Notes: generated by a model from the sequence alone, not told the origin. DNA of 64,000 nucleotides from Ascarosepion bandense (GCA_037127315.1 JBBBDQ010001457.1:197501-261500), one strand, 5' to 3'. Counted from the first letter of the stretch, positions 44,894-58,010 are shown. Translations and numbers: made by a program.

Positions 44894-45208
44894 GGAATTT
44901 ATGCCGGTCCATGGAAACAACGCCTATATAATCACACCCAATCTTTCTCTAAACCCCACCTAAAATATCAAACCGCCCTCTCTAAATATTTCTAGGAATT
45001 AAAAAGCAAAACTTTTTCCCCTAGGATCGAATGGAAAATTATAGGGAAATGCTAAACCCCCAATAGCTTTAGAGTTAGATGCAACTTATGCTTAGATGAG
45101 AAGATTAGAATTATCAAGTTTAGAGAATCTAGCCAATTATTAAATCAGAGAAACGATATAATTTACAAGTGCCGTCATAGAGATAAATTTAAACTATCCG
45201 ACACATAA
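44894..45208 (+). pseudogene. GIY-YIG nuclease-like remnant, second lineage
   Basis: One frame of 105 codons, with two in-frame stops, reads GIYAGPWKQRLYNHTQSF. Then come TALSKYF.ELKSKTF, RIEWKIIGK, RCNLCLDEKIRIIKF, LLNQRNDIIYKC and RHRDKFKLSD. The order (R.xxH, LSKYxxELK, CNLCLxEK, LxNxRxxxxxKCRHxxKF) fits the C-terminal GIY-YIG-type module seen in animal Penelope-related elements. It is distinct from the 16 kb family. Confidence 0.6.
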
Positions 45209-46083
45209 AATCCCGGAATCACCACCTTCCGACACCCTTACCAACTCTCCTAAACTGATGGATCATTTGTTGGAAAAATGTGCAGACCAATTGTTAAGAA
45301 GTTACGAACCCACCATTCAATAGAAGGACATACCCATCCAGGCAAACAATAACCTTATATTATGATTAGTATACATATATGTGAAGGAAATATCCTACCT
45401 TAAACTATGAAATGAAAAATGCTCAATATATTGACTTCAGCATAAACATTTCCCCGAGGGAAATGAGTCACCCAAATATGAGAGATATGTCCCTCAAAAA
45501 AAAAAAAAAAAACGGGATCCACTTAAACTTATGCATGCCTCGAGAAAACTTGTGAAAATTCATATGTATTATGTGTTATGTTTTATGTATCACATGTTTA
45601 TGTATCATGTTTTATGTTTTGTGTATTATTGGATGCATTAATGTACGAAAAATGGGCACCTAAAAAGATGTATACTCTATAGATAGGAACAAACTTAATT
45701 AGGTAAAATAGATATTTTTTCCATCGTGTGGAAATACCTAATTAGAGGCGAAATATGTCAACTTTAGATAAAATCAATTATAAAGGCTCGAACTGTAACT
45801 TCCCTAGTGTGACGTATTTCCACCAATATATGAATAAATCAACACCCAAATGAAGTAAAATGGTATAAATAGATATTAACAAGTAATAATATATTACGAA
45901 TTAAAAAATAAAAAAACAAAATTACCAATTCATTTAGAAATTAAACGTACACAAACGCACTTGGTCGTTTATACAGGGTCCTTATACATGGCGACATAGT
46001 AGACTACCAGTGCACTTGTATAAGTTATAAGTTATGTATATGGGTGTGTGCATGCATATGTGGTCTTGTTTATGTACATATGC

Positions 46084-46087
<4 letters not shown>
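45209..46087. other. Unassigned sequence
   Basis: Probably the remainder of an element, but no motif or paired end is visible. A poly-A run lies at about 45498-45513. Confidence 0.4.

Positions 46088-46135
<48 letters not shown>
46088..46135. repeat. (TA)n microsatellite
   Basis: TA array. Confidence 0.97.
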
Positions 46136-46139
<4 letters not shown>

Positions 46140-46831
46140 GTGTTTGGTTATATGGGCTTAAATATGTACCTAATTATCTCATATATATCTTGTGTATATA
46201 AATATATGCGAGATTGAGAATACGACAATTTATTTATCGTGATATGGGAGTGCGTATATACACCGCACTACGTAGGCGCACGGAAGCCCTACGCCTATGA
46301 AGCGTATATATGTGTGAGTATGAAAACGCTAAGACCTAAAAAGATAAAAAAAATAAAAAAAGAAATCAGTGGATATGTAAACTTAAATAAAATCAAAGGA
46401 TATATATGGAAATGTACACATAGGTATATGTGGATAAAAGTTAGTATAAGTAAGTGGGTTGACCTGATGGGGTCAAATAGACGCCTAAAGTCAGGGGAAT
46501 TGGATTTTTTCAGAGGCCATGCCATCTTAGACGGTCAAAATAACTTCAAACGGATACTACCCATATTTGGAACTGGACTCTGTCTCTCTTCTTTTCTTCC
46601 TCCTTCCCCATTACATTTATTGTCATTTATTTATTTGTTTGTAATCTTATGTTTATTATTATTATTTCTATTATGTTCCCTCTTCATTTTAAGAAAACGT
46701 TCATTCCGACAGAAATTTTATGCCAGATGGAGGAAATATTGTAAAATAGTCTCATGATATGAGCTAATTAAGCTCATTGAAATGAATTATAGTTTATAAC
46801 TAATATGACGTGTTGAGTTTTCCTTTATAAA

Positions 46832-46833
<2 letters not shown>
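46136..46833. other. Unassigned; contains a 172-codon ORF without recognised domain
   Basis: The ORF at 46239-46757 (+) has a lysine-rich middle and a leucine-rich hydrophobic stretch near residues 125-152. The region is low in complexity, nothing resembles a start context or splice structure, and the neighbours are all repeats. I treat it as chance or as part of an unidentified element. Confidence 0.3.

Positions 46834-46889
<56 letters not shown>
46834..46889. repeat. (CT)n(TA)n microsatellite
   Basis: CT then TA dinucleotides. Confidence 0.97.
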
Positions 46890-46891
<2 letters not shown>

Positions 46892-47268
46892 TAAACATAT
46901 GCTGTTAAATATAAGAGACAATGAATGTCCACCTTCAGAGAGGTTGTTTAAACTGAAATATTATAACATCCACCGACGATTTTATTTTGTGTTGTCTACG
47001 GGAGAGCGTGGTTGTAGTAAAACCAATATATGTACAAGGTTTTTTTATTAGTATCAACAACCTCTCTGAAGATGGCTCATGTGAGCCGAAAGCATAGAAG
47101 AAAATCAATAAATAATTATCCAAATGTTGGAGAATTTTTGTCTTTATTTTCAACTGAAATTAAAGCAAAAATACGACATTTAGAACGGCTCATGATTAAA
47201 CATCATAGACATTCATTGTCTCTTATATTTAACAGTATATGTTTAGAAAATTACTTGCTGCCTCGATA

Positions 47269-47269
<1 letters not shown>
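46890..47269. mobile_element. PLE terminal repeats in inverted orientation with a trapped coding scrap
   Basis: A short minus-strand terminal-repeat piece lies at 46890-46945. A scrap of the GIY-YIG region (GGGAGAGCGTGGTTGTAGTA, 47001-47020, matching 16513-16532) follows. A plus-strand terminal repeat then covers 47055-47269, with the CTGAAGA...GAAA hairpin at 47064-47090. The layout parallels 7281-7690. Confidence 0.65.

Positions 47270-47302
<33 letters not shown>
47270..47302. repeat. (TA)n microsatellite
   Basis: TA array at the PLE edge. Confidence 0.97.
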
Positions 47303-47306
<4 letters not shown>

Positions 47307-47530
47307 ATTTTTAAGTCTTCTGTGCATGTATAAGAGAGACACTTAAGACAGCATGGTTGAAATAAGGCTCAGAGATGAGTGTACGAAGGGGAGTTTAGTG
47401 ATTAAACAAAGTGGGGTATGGTTTAGTCATTAACTTCCGGAATTTTCTCCGCTCTCTTTTAAGTAATAACGTCCACTTCTGTATTATCCCGCTATCCACT
47501 AATTACGGAAACACCTTTATAATTTTTTGT

Positions 47531-47712
47531 TTAATCGTATCCCCCCCACCGAGCAAGGCGGTAACGCCACTGATGTGCAGGGGGCTACGTAATAGTGAAA
47601 AGATTGGAAAAGAGAAAAGAGAACTCCAATTGAAAAAAAAAAAGTGAGAAGATTGGTAAAGAGAAAGCCAGAAACCACATCCTAAACAGGGAAGAAGGGA
47701 TGAGCCTCTTAA
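47531..47712 (-). mobile_element. SINE family T, 5'-truncated
   Basis: The LINE-like 3' tail and part of the body match 18201 onward. An internal rearrangement near 47610-47660 repeats the AAAAGATTGGAAAAGAGAAA segment around an A-rich run. The promoter half is missing. Confidence 0.72.
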
Positions 47713-47967
47713 ATCAATGCTTCCATCGCTGTTAATACTTTCTTCGTTCCTTATACATTTGGATATATAAAATTACTAAGTTTTATCTTTAAGTCCAAAA
47801 TGGCTGAATTCAAAGATTTACAGTCTTCAAAATACTTTCCTTGGGAGAGGGTCACAAGCAGAATAACAAACTATCTGTATCGAACGACAGAGCAATTTAG
47901 TATAATTTAGTAACAAAGAAATGGATAACAATTATAAGTGAATGAGATACAAATTCAGTAGAATAAA

Positions 47968-47989
47968 AGAGAGAGAGAGAGAGAGATAA

Positions 47990-48042
<53 letters not shown>
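47968..48042. repeat. (GA)n microsatellite
   Basis: GA dinucleotides with a few interruptions. Confidence 0.96.
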
Positions 48043-49238
48043 CTGAATTCAAAGATGTCTTCGAAATTCTTTCCTTGGGAGAGGCCACTATTTGTTTCGT
48101 GTAATCACAAGCTCCTTGCATTTTGGGGTAAATATATCCGATCATTTGCTGTAAATACTGTTAAAATATTTAGTCAGAAGACCATACATTATTTTTAGTT
48201 GAGATAGAACGGATGAAAATTTGAACAAATATTAAATTTAAGTTGGCTGCTGAAATCCTAAAAGTCACCACTCGCAAGGTGATCTCCAGAATTTTCCATC
48301 TCAAAGTTAAGGGCTTGTATTATATACAAGTGCGTATTATATAAAATAATTACAGATAGGAATATTTAAATTGCATTACTTGTTTCTGTTATAGTAAACT
48401 GTTATAGTAAACTGTATAGAAAAAATATGGTGCTAAAAATATTAATGCGCTACACGTTTATTATCCCATCAACCTCTTTGAAAGGTAAATGACTTCGAGT
48501 TTAATTTTTGCTTATTACCTCGTTTTACACAAAGATATATAACCTTGCAATTTGCTATGTTTTTTAAGTTGTAATAACAAATTAAACTTTTTAAGTTGTA
48601 ATAACAAATTAAACTTTTAAAACTTTTCAAGAAATAATCCTTCCCTCTAAAATATGTAACAATCATTGTCTTTTAAAATTCTTTATGGCAATCAAAACTT
48701 TAAATTAAAACAAACATTTGTTCTTCGTTTTATTTTGTTTGACTGACTAATGTTAATTTATTTAGTGTTAACGTTCTACATTTCCTTAGTTTTTTAAACG
48801 GCTTTTCAATTTTCATTTCAAATTATGCTTCAGTTTTTATTTCTTAAAATTACTGATTCTCACACCCTATTCAGATAATTTCAGTTCTTTCATGTGTTAT
48901 TAACAGCCTCGTTTTGAAATTTGCTACTCTTCCAAATTTTATTTTTTCTATTTTTATTAATTTTTTGCCTATGTCTTTTTATCTTCCACGTCAGAACGTT
49001 TCATCAATCAAGTTGATTAACGTGTATCCACTTAAAAAATAATAAAAAAAAAACTCTACTGAATAAAATTAACTAAAATATAAACGTTCCAAAACTGTTT
49101 TGCATCAATCAACTTTTGAGTCAATTGGAGACACAATTTCCAAAAATTCTTTTTTCGATCTGTGGTTTCGACCACTTCCGCCGTTTGGTTGTCTCGCATC
49201 TTCCTTACTCACATTCTCCTATTTCTTGTGTATCCATA
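48043..49238. other. Unassigned AT-rich sequence
   Basis: CTGAATTCAAAGAT and TTTCCTTGGGAGAGG, seen at about 47807 and 47839, recur at 48043 and 48073. This is a small duplication around the GA array. Nothing else is recognised. Confidence 0.45.

Positions 49239-49294
<56 letters not shown>
49239..49294. repeat. (TA)n microsatellite
   Basis: TA array. Confidence 0.97.
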
Positions 49295-49295
<1 letters not shown>

Positions 49296-50165
49296 GTCTG
49301 TTTGTCTATCTTTCTGCAAGTGAGTAATAGATGTTGTTGTTCGTCATTTTTATTTATTTTTAATTTACAACACAACAAATTCGTTGGAAGTAATTACAAG
49401 AATATTTATTTAAAGCCTACTGGATTTCAAATAGAGCTTTAATTCTAGGAGGCTGGTCCTTTAAAAACTTCCCGCAAGGTAAAGTACACGCACGTTACCC
49501 AACCCCATTTCTTTTTCTCTATCTTCTCTTCTAACGAAAGCAGCGAAATGAAGTAGGGAGAATAACAATTCGAAGATCTTAAATGTTATCGAGACTCAAA
49601 TATTTGTCTTTTATTTTCGTTCGTCATAAAATTCATTTTGTTAGGCAGTTATTTATTTCCGTTCCTCTGAAACTCCCCATATCTTATAAAACTATTCTTT
49701 CTGTATCACTTTTATCCCTGGAGTGGCACCTTCTGTAATATTAAAGTCTGGCGTTGCTCTCACCACAGAGCACGCGATACCATCTGTAGATGAGGCTAGG
49801 TAATGTGGTTAAGCTTTCGGCAGGGGACTGGCGAAGGTTTTATATTAATTGTGTTCAGACAGCTGCCGGCTGAAGGTTTGATTCCATTGAAATGTGATTG
49901 CTTGGAAATTGGTTTGTTTTCCTCGCTTCAACCGTTCTTCGCTTGAATTAATTAATCTTTCTCGCATTAAATATTTTCATTTTAGGATTTTTGTTGTGGG
50001 CATTCGGTACGGTGGGAAAATGGAAAAGTAGAAGAGAAAATAATGAAAAGGGTAGGAATGTACTCGGTGTATTGACGATTCGTTTCTGAGTGGACCGAAA
50101 ATATACCCAATAGATACACACAGACAGCACGAGAATAAACACATGTGCACAGTCTCTCTTATCTG
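49295..50165. other. Unassigned sequence
   Basis: 49780-49900 has tRNA-like hints (GCTAGGTAATGTGGTTAAGC and AGGTTTGATTCC) and could be a single decayed SINE. The rest is not recognised. Confidence 0.3.
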
Positions 50166-50192
50166 AACTTATTTTATAAATGGAACTTTGTC

Positions 50193-50263
<71 letters not shown>

Positions 50264-50873
50264 GTTACCTATAGACTCCTAAACGGCAGAACCGATTTTC
50301 TTGAAAATTTACACAGATGTACTATAAGCGTCTGCGAGTGTTCTTAGCTAGGTTTTGTGTCGAGGTACCCCCGATAAATATCGAACATCGAAAAAATCAG
50401 GTTACAGAAGGAGTGGTCTGATTTTAATCAAATTTGATACACTCATAGACAAAGACATAAGAAACGATATTTAGAAGTTTCAAGGTTGCAGTTCTTACAA
50501 TAGTGCAGAAAATCGATAATATATATATATATTGTAAATAAATTGTAGAACTCGTAGATTTTTAGCCTGTTGTTCGTGCATATACTTTTATGAAGAGTGC
50601 TCGATACAAATGTAAAGCGTTATATTCTAATAGTTATTACAATGGTTTATAAATTCATAGTACCACCACACAAAAATTTTCGCGTTTCGAAGCTAGCCAT
50701 GTGTCTAGGCTGCTTCATTTTTCAGGTGATCTAGTTGAGATCTAGAAGATATCAACTAGAAAATATCAACTAGATCACCTGAAAAATGAAGCAGCCTCGA
50801 CACATGGCTAACTTCGAAACGCGAAAATTTTTGTGGTGGTACTATGAATTTATAAACCATTGTAACAACTATT

Positions 50874-50908
<35 letters not shown>

Positions 50909-51165
50909 CAAGATGTTTGTGTGTATGTCTGTTTATCTGCCTGTATGTCCTTTATACTAATCCACAATTTTTATCCGATTTTCACCAAACTTAAAAATTT
51001 GACTTACATACATTCATTTTTCTTTCAGTCTACAGTTTCGCTTTAACTGGAAACAACTATTGCTTTTTATCTTTTGTGCCAACGTCCAAAGAGTCTGAGC
51101 TCCAGGACCATGGATTAGTTTTAAAGCTTTCATTACACCTGAGCAACGCCGGGCTATACTGCTAG
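50166..51165 (+). mobile_element. Helitron-like element carrying a foldback insertion
   Basis: The 5' half runs from AACTTATTTTATAAATGG through (GT)n to the CGATAATATATATA block. The 3' half resumes at 50900 with AAGGCAAGATG and ends GAGCAACGCCGGGCTATACTGCTAG. Between them, within the TA-rich internal junction, lies a foldback at 50633-50866. Confidence 0.72.
50633..50866. repeat. Large foldback, arms about 100 bp
   Basis: 50633-50741 and 50765-50866 are reverse complements with few differences (AATGGTTTATAAATTCATAG with CTATGAATTTATAAACCATT). The spacer is about 23 bp. The right arm contains CTGAAAAATGAAGCAGCC and TTCGAAAC, which again resemble hammerhead core pieces but do not form a proper fold. 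Confidence 0.92.
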
Positions 51166-51313
51166 TATAATATAATTTTAAACGTTATTTTTAGTGGATA
51201 ACTGTCCTGTTTTTAAGCAATGCTTATTTCGTCTAACGGCCTGCATATACGCTATCCGGCAAAAATGCTGTCTGAAATAATAAAACTCTAGGATTAAAAA
51301 GAAAAAAATACAT

Positions 51314-51316
<3 letters not shown>
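51166..51316. other. Unassigned sequence
   Basis: Short stretch between the Helitron-like copy and the microsatellite. Nothing recognised. Confidence 0.4.
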
Positions 51317-51396
<80 letters not shown>

Positions 51397-51424
51397 AATG
51401 CATATATATATATATATATATATA
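51317..51424. repeat. (CA)n(TA)n compound microsatellite
   Basis: CA repeats, then two TA arrays separated by a short unique spacer. Confidence 0.97.
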
Positions 51425-51984
51425 GTGTATCGAGGCAGCAGATAATTTTCTAAACATATACTGTTAAATATAAGACACAATGAATGTCTATTATGTTTAA
51501 TCATGAGCCGTTCTAAACATCGTATTTTGGTTTTAATTTCAGGGGAAAATAAAGACAAAAATTCTCTTTTTGGATAATTTTTTTATTAAGTTGGTTCTAA
51601 GCTTTCGGCTCACATGAGCCATCTTCAGAGACGATTTTTTTCTTGTGTTGACATAAAACTTTGCTAAACAACAATAACAGTTATCAAAAATAGCAAACGC
51701 AGTTCGTAAATTTGTAATGCGGTTCTATGACGTCACACCGTGTGAGAGCTCGAAATGATAACAGAACCATATATTTAAATGCAATGTAATGTGTTATGAC
51801 CTGATTTAAACGTGATTTTATTAAGTGTGGGTTGTTTGGATTTAATGTACATGGCCTCCAATATCTGAAGGTTCTTTTTACTGTGTGTATGAGAGAGGAT
51901 TATTGTATTGTTGACTAAAATCTGTTTGATATTACCTACCTGACTATGGTTTTCTAAGAAATGTATTTTAATTGTACTCTGATC

Positions 51985-51985
<1 letters not shown>
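51425..51985 (-). mobile_element. Penelope-like element fragment
   Basis: It contains the terminal repeat (51425-51640) and the 3' part of the GIY-YIG region, co-linear with 15911-16480. It is truncated at a TA array at 51986, well before the RT. The hairpin with CTTTCGG...CTTCAGAG is at about 51602-51630. Confidence 0.75.

Positions 51986-52043
<58 letters not shown>
51986..52043. repeat. (TA)n microsatellite
   Basis: TA array between PLE and Helitron-like element. Confidence 0.97.
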
Positions 52044-52900
<857 letters not shown>

Positions 52901-53354
52901 TCTAATTATTTCAAATCCTCCTACAATCTCTGTTCATATACATATATATATTGCGTATATTTAGGCAACATTTTTTTCATTAAATAGTATAGACAAGTTT
53001 TGTCTATTTTATATAAATTTTTTTCATATTCTCTGATAAGCTAACGGTGCTGTGTCGGAAGCTGACGGGTGCTGTGTAATACTATTCTGGCCGGGTGGAG
53101 CTCAGTGCTACTATGAGTACTGATGCTGTATTCTCCGTGGAACTTCGTTATCTCTCGGTGTCCTACGTTAACTCTCTTTGGCAGGAGTATATGTATACTC
53201 AAGTCGAGTCCATTATCATAGAAAAAGAGGAGTTCCCACAACACTTACCAAGAGGTCATCAAAATTCATACTCAAAATCTGAATTATATGGACGTGCAAT
53301 TATTGTATACGAAACAAGACCGAGTCGTTGCCATCTTCAATATGTCATGAAATA
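52901..53354. other. Unassigned; overlapping short ORFs without motif
   Basis: A more GC-balanced stretch at 53041-53364 is open on both strands (89 codons plus, 67 minus). No domain, promoter or splice structure is recognised, and a MITE overlaps its 3' end. Confidence 0.3.
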
Positions 53355-53477
53355 TACAGAATGATTTAAAAGTAACTCCCTATTTTATGTATGACCCTCC
53401 CGTCTTGTAAAAATTATAATTAGACGAGAGAGTCCATCATACATATAAACAAGGAGGTACTATTTAATCACCCTGTA
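53355..53477. mobile_element. TA-flanked MITE (mariner-like ends)
   Basis: TACAGAATGATTTAAAAGTA at the left pairs with the complement of TACTATTTAATCACCCTGTA at the right. TA dinucleotides flank both sides (53353-53354, 53478-53479). The centre forms a second hairpin (ATGTATGACCCTC / GAGTCCATCATACAT). The length is 123 bp. CAGGGTGATT-type ends with a TA target fit Tc1/mariner-derived MITEs. Confidence 0.68.
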
Positions 53478-53618
53478 TACATGTCTTCACACACACACAC
53501 ACTCGCATATTTCAATAAACCTAAAAATACCCCTTACATTACATTACATCAAACACACATAGTAGATAATATTTAACTTAAGCAGGAAACCAAATCCAGG
53601 ACGTGTATACACTCAATG

Positions 53619-53916
53619 GGTGTGCGTTGTGGTGCAATGGATATCGGCTCGGAACGAGAAATCGGGAAGCCGTGTTCGAATTCCAGTTGAATTCATTGCA
53701 TTCACTTACGCGCAAATACCCTTGGGAAAGGTATTAATCCGTTTCTTCCTTCCAGTTATGGGTTAAATAACAGGACAGATTGGATTCTATAGCCTTGGCT
53801 GGCAACCAGTCTACCACAGAAAGCAATGGCAACCAACTGCGGGATAATCGTCTGTCATGTCTCTTTCGAGACATGATCACCCAAGCGTGTTTCACGTATG
53901 GCACTTAACTGACTGA
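53619..53916 (+). mobile_element. SINE family A
   Basis: Complete unit. Similar flanks TATACACTCAAT (53607) and ATATACTCAAT (53917) suggest a target duplication of about 11 bp. Confidence 0.88.
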
Positions 53917-54019
53917 TATACTCAATATTTATTTTTTGACATATACAAAAATGTGGCACACGACTGAAAAGGAGCGGGTAGAGGATGGTATTCCGTAGCT
54001 ACCCTATACCTAGCTAATC

Positions 54020-54125
54020 TCATAAGTATAGTTTAGATGAAGCGCAAGATCGAACCCACAACTCAGTTGTAACTGGTTCTAGCGAGACACGCTTGTTAAC
54101 CATTACACCACCTCGAGGTGTCCAA
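54020..54125 (-). mobile_element. tRNA-like SINE head, family C
   Basis: On the minus strand GGTGGTGTAATGGTTAAC (A box) and GTGGGTTCGATC (B box) enclose GTGTCTCGCTAGAACC. Second copy of the family seen at 40330-40450. Confidence 0.58.
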
Positions 54126-54550
54126 AGGACGTGTATACACTCAGTTTCTGGAGGGTGTATGCCATTTTTTTTTAAATCTGTTACTTGAATGGTCATTTTA
54201 TTTTTATTTATTTATATTTTTATTTATTTAATATTTGCTTTTCCTCTCAGAAGTATCTACCATTGTTAATGTTCTGCTTTAATTTGTTTTTTTATATCTC
54301 TACCTCTTGGAGGTAACTGATAGTATTAATTTCTATTTCAGACTAAATTTTACATTTAATAATTTTTTTATTTCGATTTAATTTTAATATAACTGCCATC
54401 GTATTTTGTTCTTTTTTACTCTGCTACTATTTGAGATATCAGCAAATGGTTGTCCTATTCGACAAATCTGGGGATAGGTTATTTACTAATTCTGTTCCTA
54501 CCCAAATATGCCCAAATAAACTTGAATGTAAGAAAATTATAGATTGAACA
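54126..54550. other. Unassigned AT-rich sequence
   Basis: GGACGTGTATACACTCA recurs here (54128) after appearing at 53600. A related form lies near 54937, so a diverged repeat is split by the SINEs. Confidence 0.45.
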
Positions 54551-54850
54551 TCAGTCGGTTGTCGCATACGGGATACACGCTTAGATGTTCATGTCTCAAG
54601 ACTGTTTTAGCAGAAGATTTTCTCGCAGTAGATTGCCATTACTTTTTCCACTTGACTGGTTTCCAACCAAGGCTAAAGAACCCAATCTGTCTTTCTGTTC
54701 AATGCATAACTGTAGAGAGAAGTGACGGATTAATACCTTTTCCCAAGGGTATTTGCGCGCAAGTGAATGCAATGAATTCAACTGGAATTCGAACTCGGCT
54801 CTCTGATTTCTCGTTCCGAGCTTATATCCACTGCACCACAATGCACATCC
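54551..54850 (-). mobile_element. SINE family A
   Basis: Complete but diverged unit on the minus strand. The head with B box GTTCGAATTCC is near 54790. Confidence 0.84.
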
Positions 54851-56514
54851 ACATTGATGTCTTACAGGCCGATGACCGAATCTCTAAATAACGTAACTGA
54901 ATTAATTTTCAAAGATTTAACAACTGGGAGAACAAATCCAGGATGTATATGCTCGATTTCTCACAGGTACATGCCATTTTTAATCCTCCTCTGAATTTTT
55001 AATGGTTGTCTCGACTTTAGCATATAAAAACTTAGTCACGTTTCTAATAGATGTAGATAGACCTTCCTCTCACCCAGTCCATACCCTTTCCACTTCTCTT
55101 GAACAGGAATTAGAGGCTCAATCATTCTTCCTGTTTAATAATGATTTCCGGATCATTTTTTTCTAAAGCCTTAATAGTGACGCTGTCATGAATTGTTTGT
55201 GATATGTGAAAATAGTGTCTCTTCATACTGAGGGTATCGGGTTGGCAGTTGGGGACCCTGTTCTTGAAAACAAATCCCAATGAATCTTGACACTCGAAAA
55301 GAAAAAAAGTATAACGAGACACAAAACTTACATAAAAACAACAATAAATTGTTGAAAGAAAAGGGTATTACCAGCAATAAATAAATAAAATTTAGTTGGC
55401 AATAAATGACCCGCCGAGGTTGATAGGCCATAACACAAAAACAACAAAAAAAATCATTCTCTTTGACGGATAAGTGCAAGAGTGTCCTCAAAGAAGAAAA
55501 CTTGTTAGAATCAAACAGAATATAGCCTCAAAAGTCCAGTTCTAGAGATTATTAGCGGCTCAAACATTTGTCCGGTGACACCATATCCCTAGGGCTTACG
55601 TAGAAAGCCAGCACGCCAAACCATGTTGAACTCCTTCAAGATATCTAGAGCCATAGATCTAGATATGCTGAACAAAAGTAATACCTCCTCTCTTTCAATC
55701 AATTTGAAGTCTTGACCTATAGCTGAAAAGGTTGAGTGCTTTGTGCTCTCTTCTAACTCTATACTCGATCCATTTGAAGTACCCTCATCTGACCCCCCCA
55801 TCTCTAGAACGGAAGCACTACTAAGTGATATGTGCATAACTCAGTCACTGATTTTATACATCTCCAAACAACACTCCTACAAAGCCAGCAGGGGTGACTG
55901 GATCTCAGCCATCGTTTAAAAAAAATGTGCTCCCAAGCTGACGCCAATTCTCTCCTAATTTTACAACAATTGCCTCGCTGCTTCTCAGCTTCTTAGAAGT
56001 CTTCGCCTGTAGTTCATGTATTAACCACTACAGAATACATTTTGTGCCTGCCATCGTCATGGCTGACGCTGGATTCCAGGAGAGCAACACCCTGCGCCTT
56101 CTTGCCTCGCATTTTCCATTGACTTGAAGTTGAGTGACTGCATTGAATCAATAACCTCATCTAATGCAAGAACATTTGAGTCACTGTGTTGTACTAGAAA
56201 TATTTTTTTGTCTGAACCCATTTAGCACACTTACAAATTGTCTTTAGTCCGTGCACTGAATACTGGAGTCTGGGGCTTTTGTTGTACATTTTGAGATTCT
56301 TGAAAAAATCAAAGAACCATCTATAATGTAATCAATCTTGACCAGGCATTTCGACTTTCTCGCCGATATAGCATCTTTTCTATCTTTTCTATAAAAAATT
56401 CATTATCAACTGATTTGACGAGCTTCTTTCTCACATGATTTTGTTTTAGTGCTCCGAGATTGACATCCGGGTCACACACCCTTTTACTGTTGGAATAGCT
56501 AAATCCAACAGTTT
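54851..56514. other. Unassigned, several short minus-strand ORFs
   Basis: ORFs at 55589-55837 and 56321-56527 (minus) show no recognised domain. Composition is more balanced than average, and the stretch directly precedes a LINE 3' end. It may be an older element, but I cannot place it. Confidence 0.3.
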
Positions 56515-56930
56515 TCTTTTCTCGCACTTCCCGCCTATGGCATTCTCTTTTCGTTTACTTGCTTCTTTGATAACTACAATCTTTAAAAATTTAAATGCAA
56601 CTTCACTCGCCTTCTTCTGTCTTCTTGAATCCCATTCATCATCTGTCCTTTCCTCAATTGTCCCTATTCTCAGTCTTCACTTTCACTTTCACTTCCTATA
56701 AACCCTCTGCATACTAATGCCGTTCCCGCCTTGCTTGGTGTGAAAAGATTAAACAAATTTTAATGCAGCTTCAATCGTCTTCTTCTGTCTTCTTGAATCC
56801 CATTCATCATCTGTCCTTTCCTCAATTGTCCCTATTTTAAGTCTTCACTTTCACTTTCACTCTCTTCAAACCCCTGCGTACTAATGCCATTCCCGCCATT
56901 TTTGGGGTGAAACGATTAAGAAAAAGTTTA
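56515..56930 (+). pseudogene. LINE C-terminus and duplicated 3' UTR, decayed
   Basis: CTTTTCTCGCACTTCCCGCC at 56525 matches the SFFSRASRLW coding stretch at 62647. Further on, CTCTGCATACTAATGCCGTT and CCTTGCTTGGTGTGAAA match the shared LINE/SINE tail. The UTR occurs twice: 56610-56756 and 56766-56927 share CTTCTTCTGTCTTCTTGAAT and TCACTTTCACTTTCACT. Confidence 0.62.
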
Positions 56931-57578
56931 TAAATTAAAATACATATAGACTTGCGTGTGTTTTTTCTAGTTAAATTCAAACAAACGTCTATATATAACT
57001 ATCGCCTCTGCTACCAAAACATTCAATCTATCACAAATGCTACTAGACTTATTAGAAAAGAAATAATACCTTTAGTTAGTGTTTCGTATCTACTTACGTA
57101 TATATTTTTTCTATAGGTATATGTATGGACATATAAAGATTAATTTAATCTCTGTTAGTATCTATTTTACTTTGTACAAAGAAGACTAATAAAACATTAT
57201 TATGGTTAACCGTCCGTTCAGAAAATGGCAGATATATTTAAGCAATATTACATTGATTATATTTTCTACCTGAGTACATTTGTACCTTTAAAATTTGTTT
57301 CATTGTCGCATTTTTAACAAAATTCTATTTTTTGCATCATTAAGATAAAAATGTAACTTGATTTACCTTGTTTACTAATGAGATATCGTTTATTGGTGAT
57401 AGATAATCACTCTTGTTATAATAACATTGGAATGTTTCATCACGAAAAAGGGAAGATCAGCTTGTTTGACCTATAAATTGTCACACTTTTAGATTTTTTT
57501 ATATATTAAAGAATAGACGTTTTTGTTTTTTGTCTCTAGTGGGCAAAACTGAGATAAGACAAGAAATCTATAATTAAA
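56931..57578. other. Unassigned AT-rich sequence
   Basis: Nothing recognised. Confidence 0.4.
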
Positions 57579-57652
57579 CTAGCAGTATAGGCCGGCGTTG
57601 CTCGGGTAAAATGAAAGCTTTAAAACCAATCCTTGGCCCTGGGGCTCAGACT
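57579..57652 (-). mobile_element. Helitron-like 3' end fragment
   Basis: CTAGCAGTATAGGCCGGCGT and the following GAAAGCTTTAAAACCAATCC match the 3' terminus. Only about 75 bp remain. Confidence 0.68.
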
Positions 57653-57707
57653 CAACATAAAGAATATTTGAAATAATAAAATAATTGCGACTATTTACCA
57701 ATCGCAC

Positions 57708-57711
<4 letters not shown>

Positions 57712-57760
<49 letters not shown>
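57712..57760. repeat. (TA)n microsatellite
   Basis: TA array touching a Helitron-like 3' end. Confidence 0.97.
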
Positions 57761-57761
<1 letters not shown>

Positions 57762-57762
<1 letters not shown>

Positions 57763-58010
57763 TAGCAGTATAGCCCGGCGTTGCTCGAGTGTAATGAAAG
57801 CTTCAAAACTAATCTATGGTCCTGAAGCTCAGACTCTTTGGACGTTGGCACGAAAGACTAAAAAGCAATAGTTGTTTCCAGTTAAAGCGAAACCATACAC
57901 TGAAAGAAAAATGAATGGATGTTAGTCAAATTTTGATTTCAAGGTATCGATATCAAATAATTTTTTTCGTCGTAAACTGAATTTCGAAGGCTAAATAAGT
58001 CCTCTGAGTT
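57762..58010 (-). mobile_element. Helitron-like element, 5'-truncated
   Basis: It runs from CTAGCAGTATAGCCCGGCGT to the GTCCTCTGAGT block. The proximal half is missing. Confidence 0.7.

Noticed and set aside
46239..46757. 172-codon ORF as a host gene
   Set aside because: No recognisable domain, low-complexity composition, only repeats around it and no supporting gene structure.
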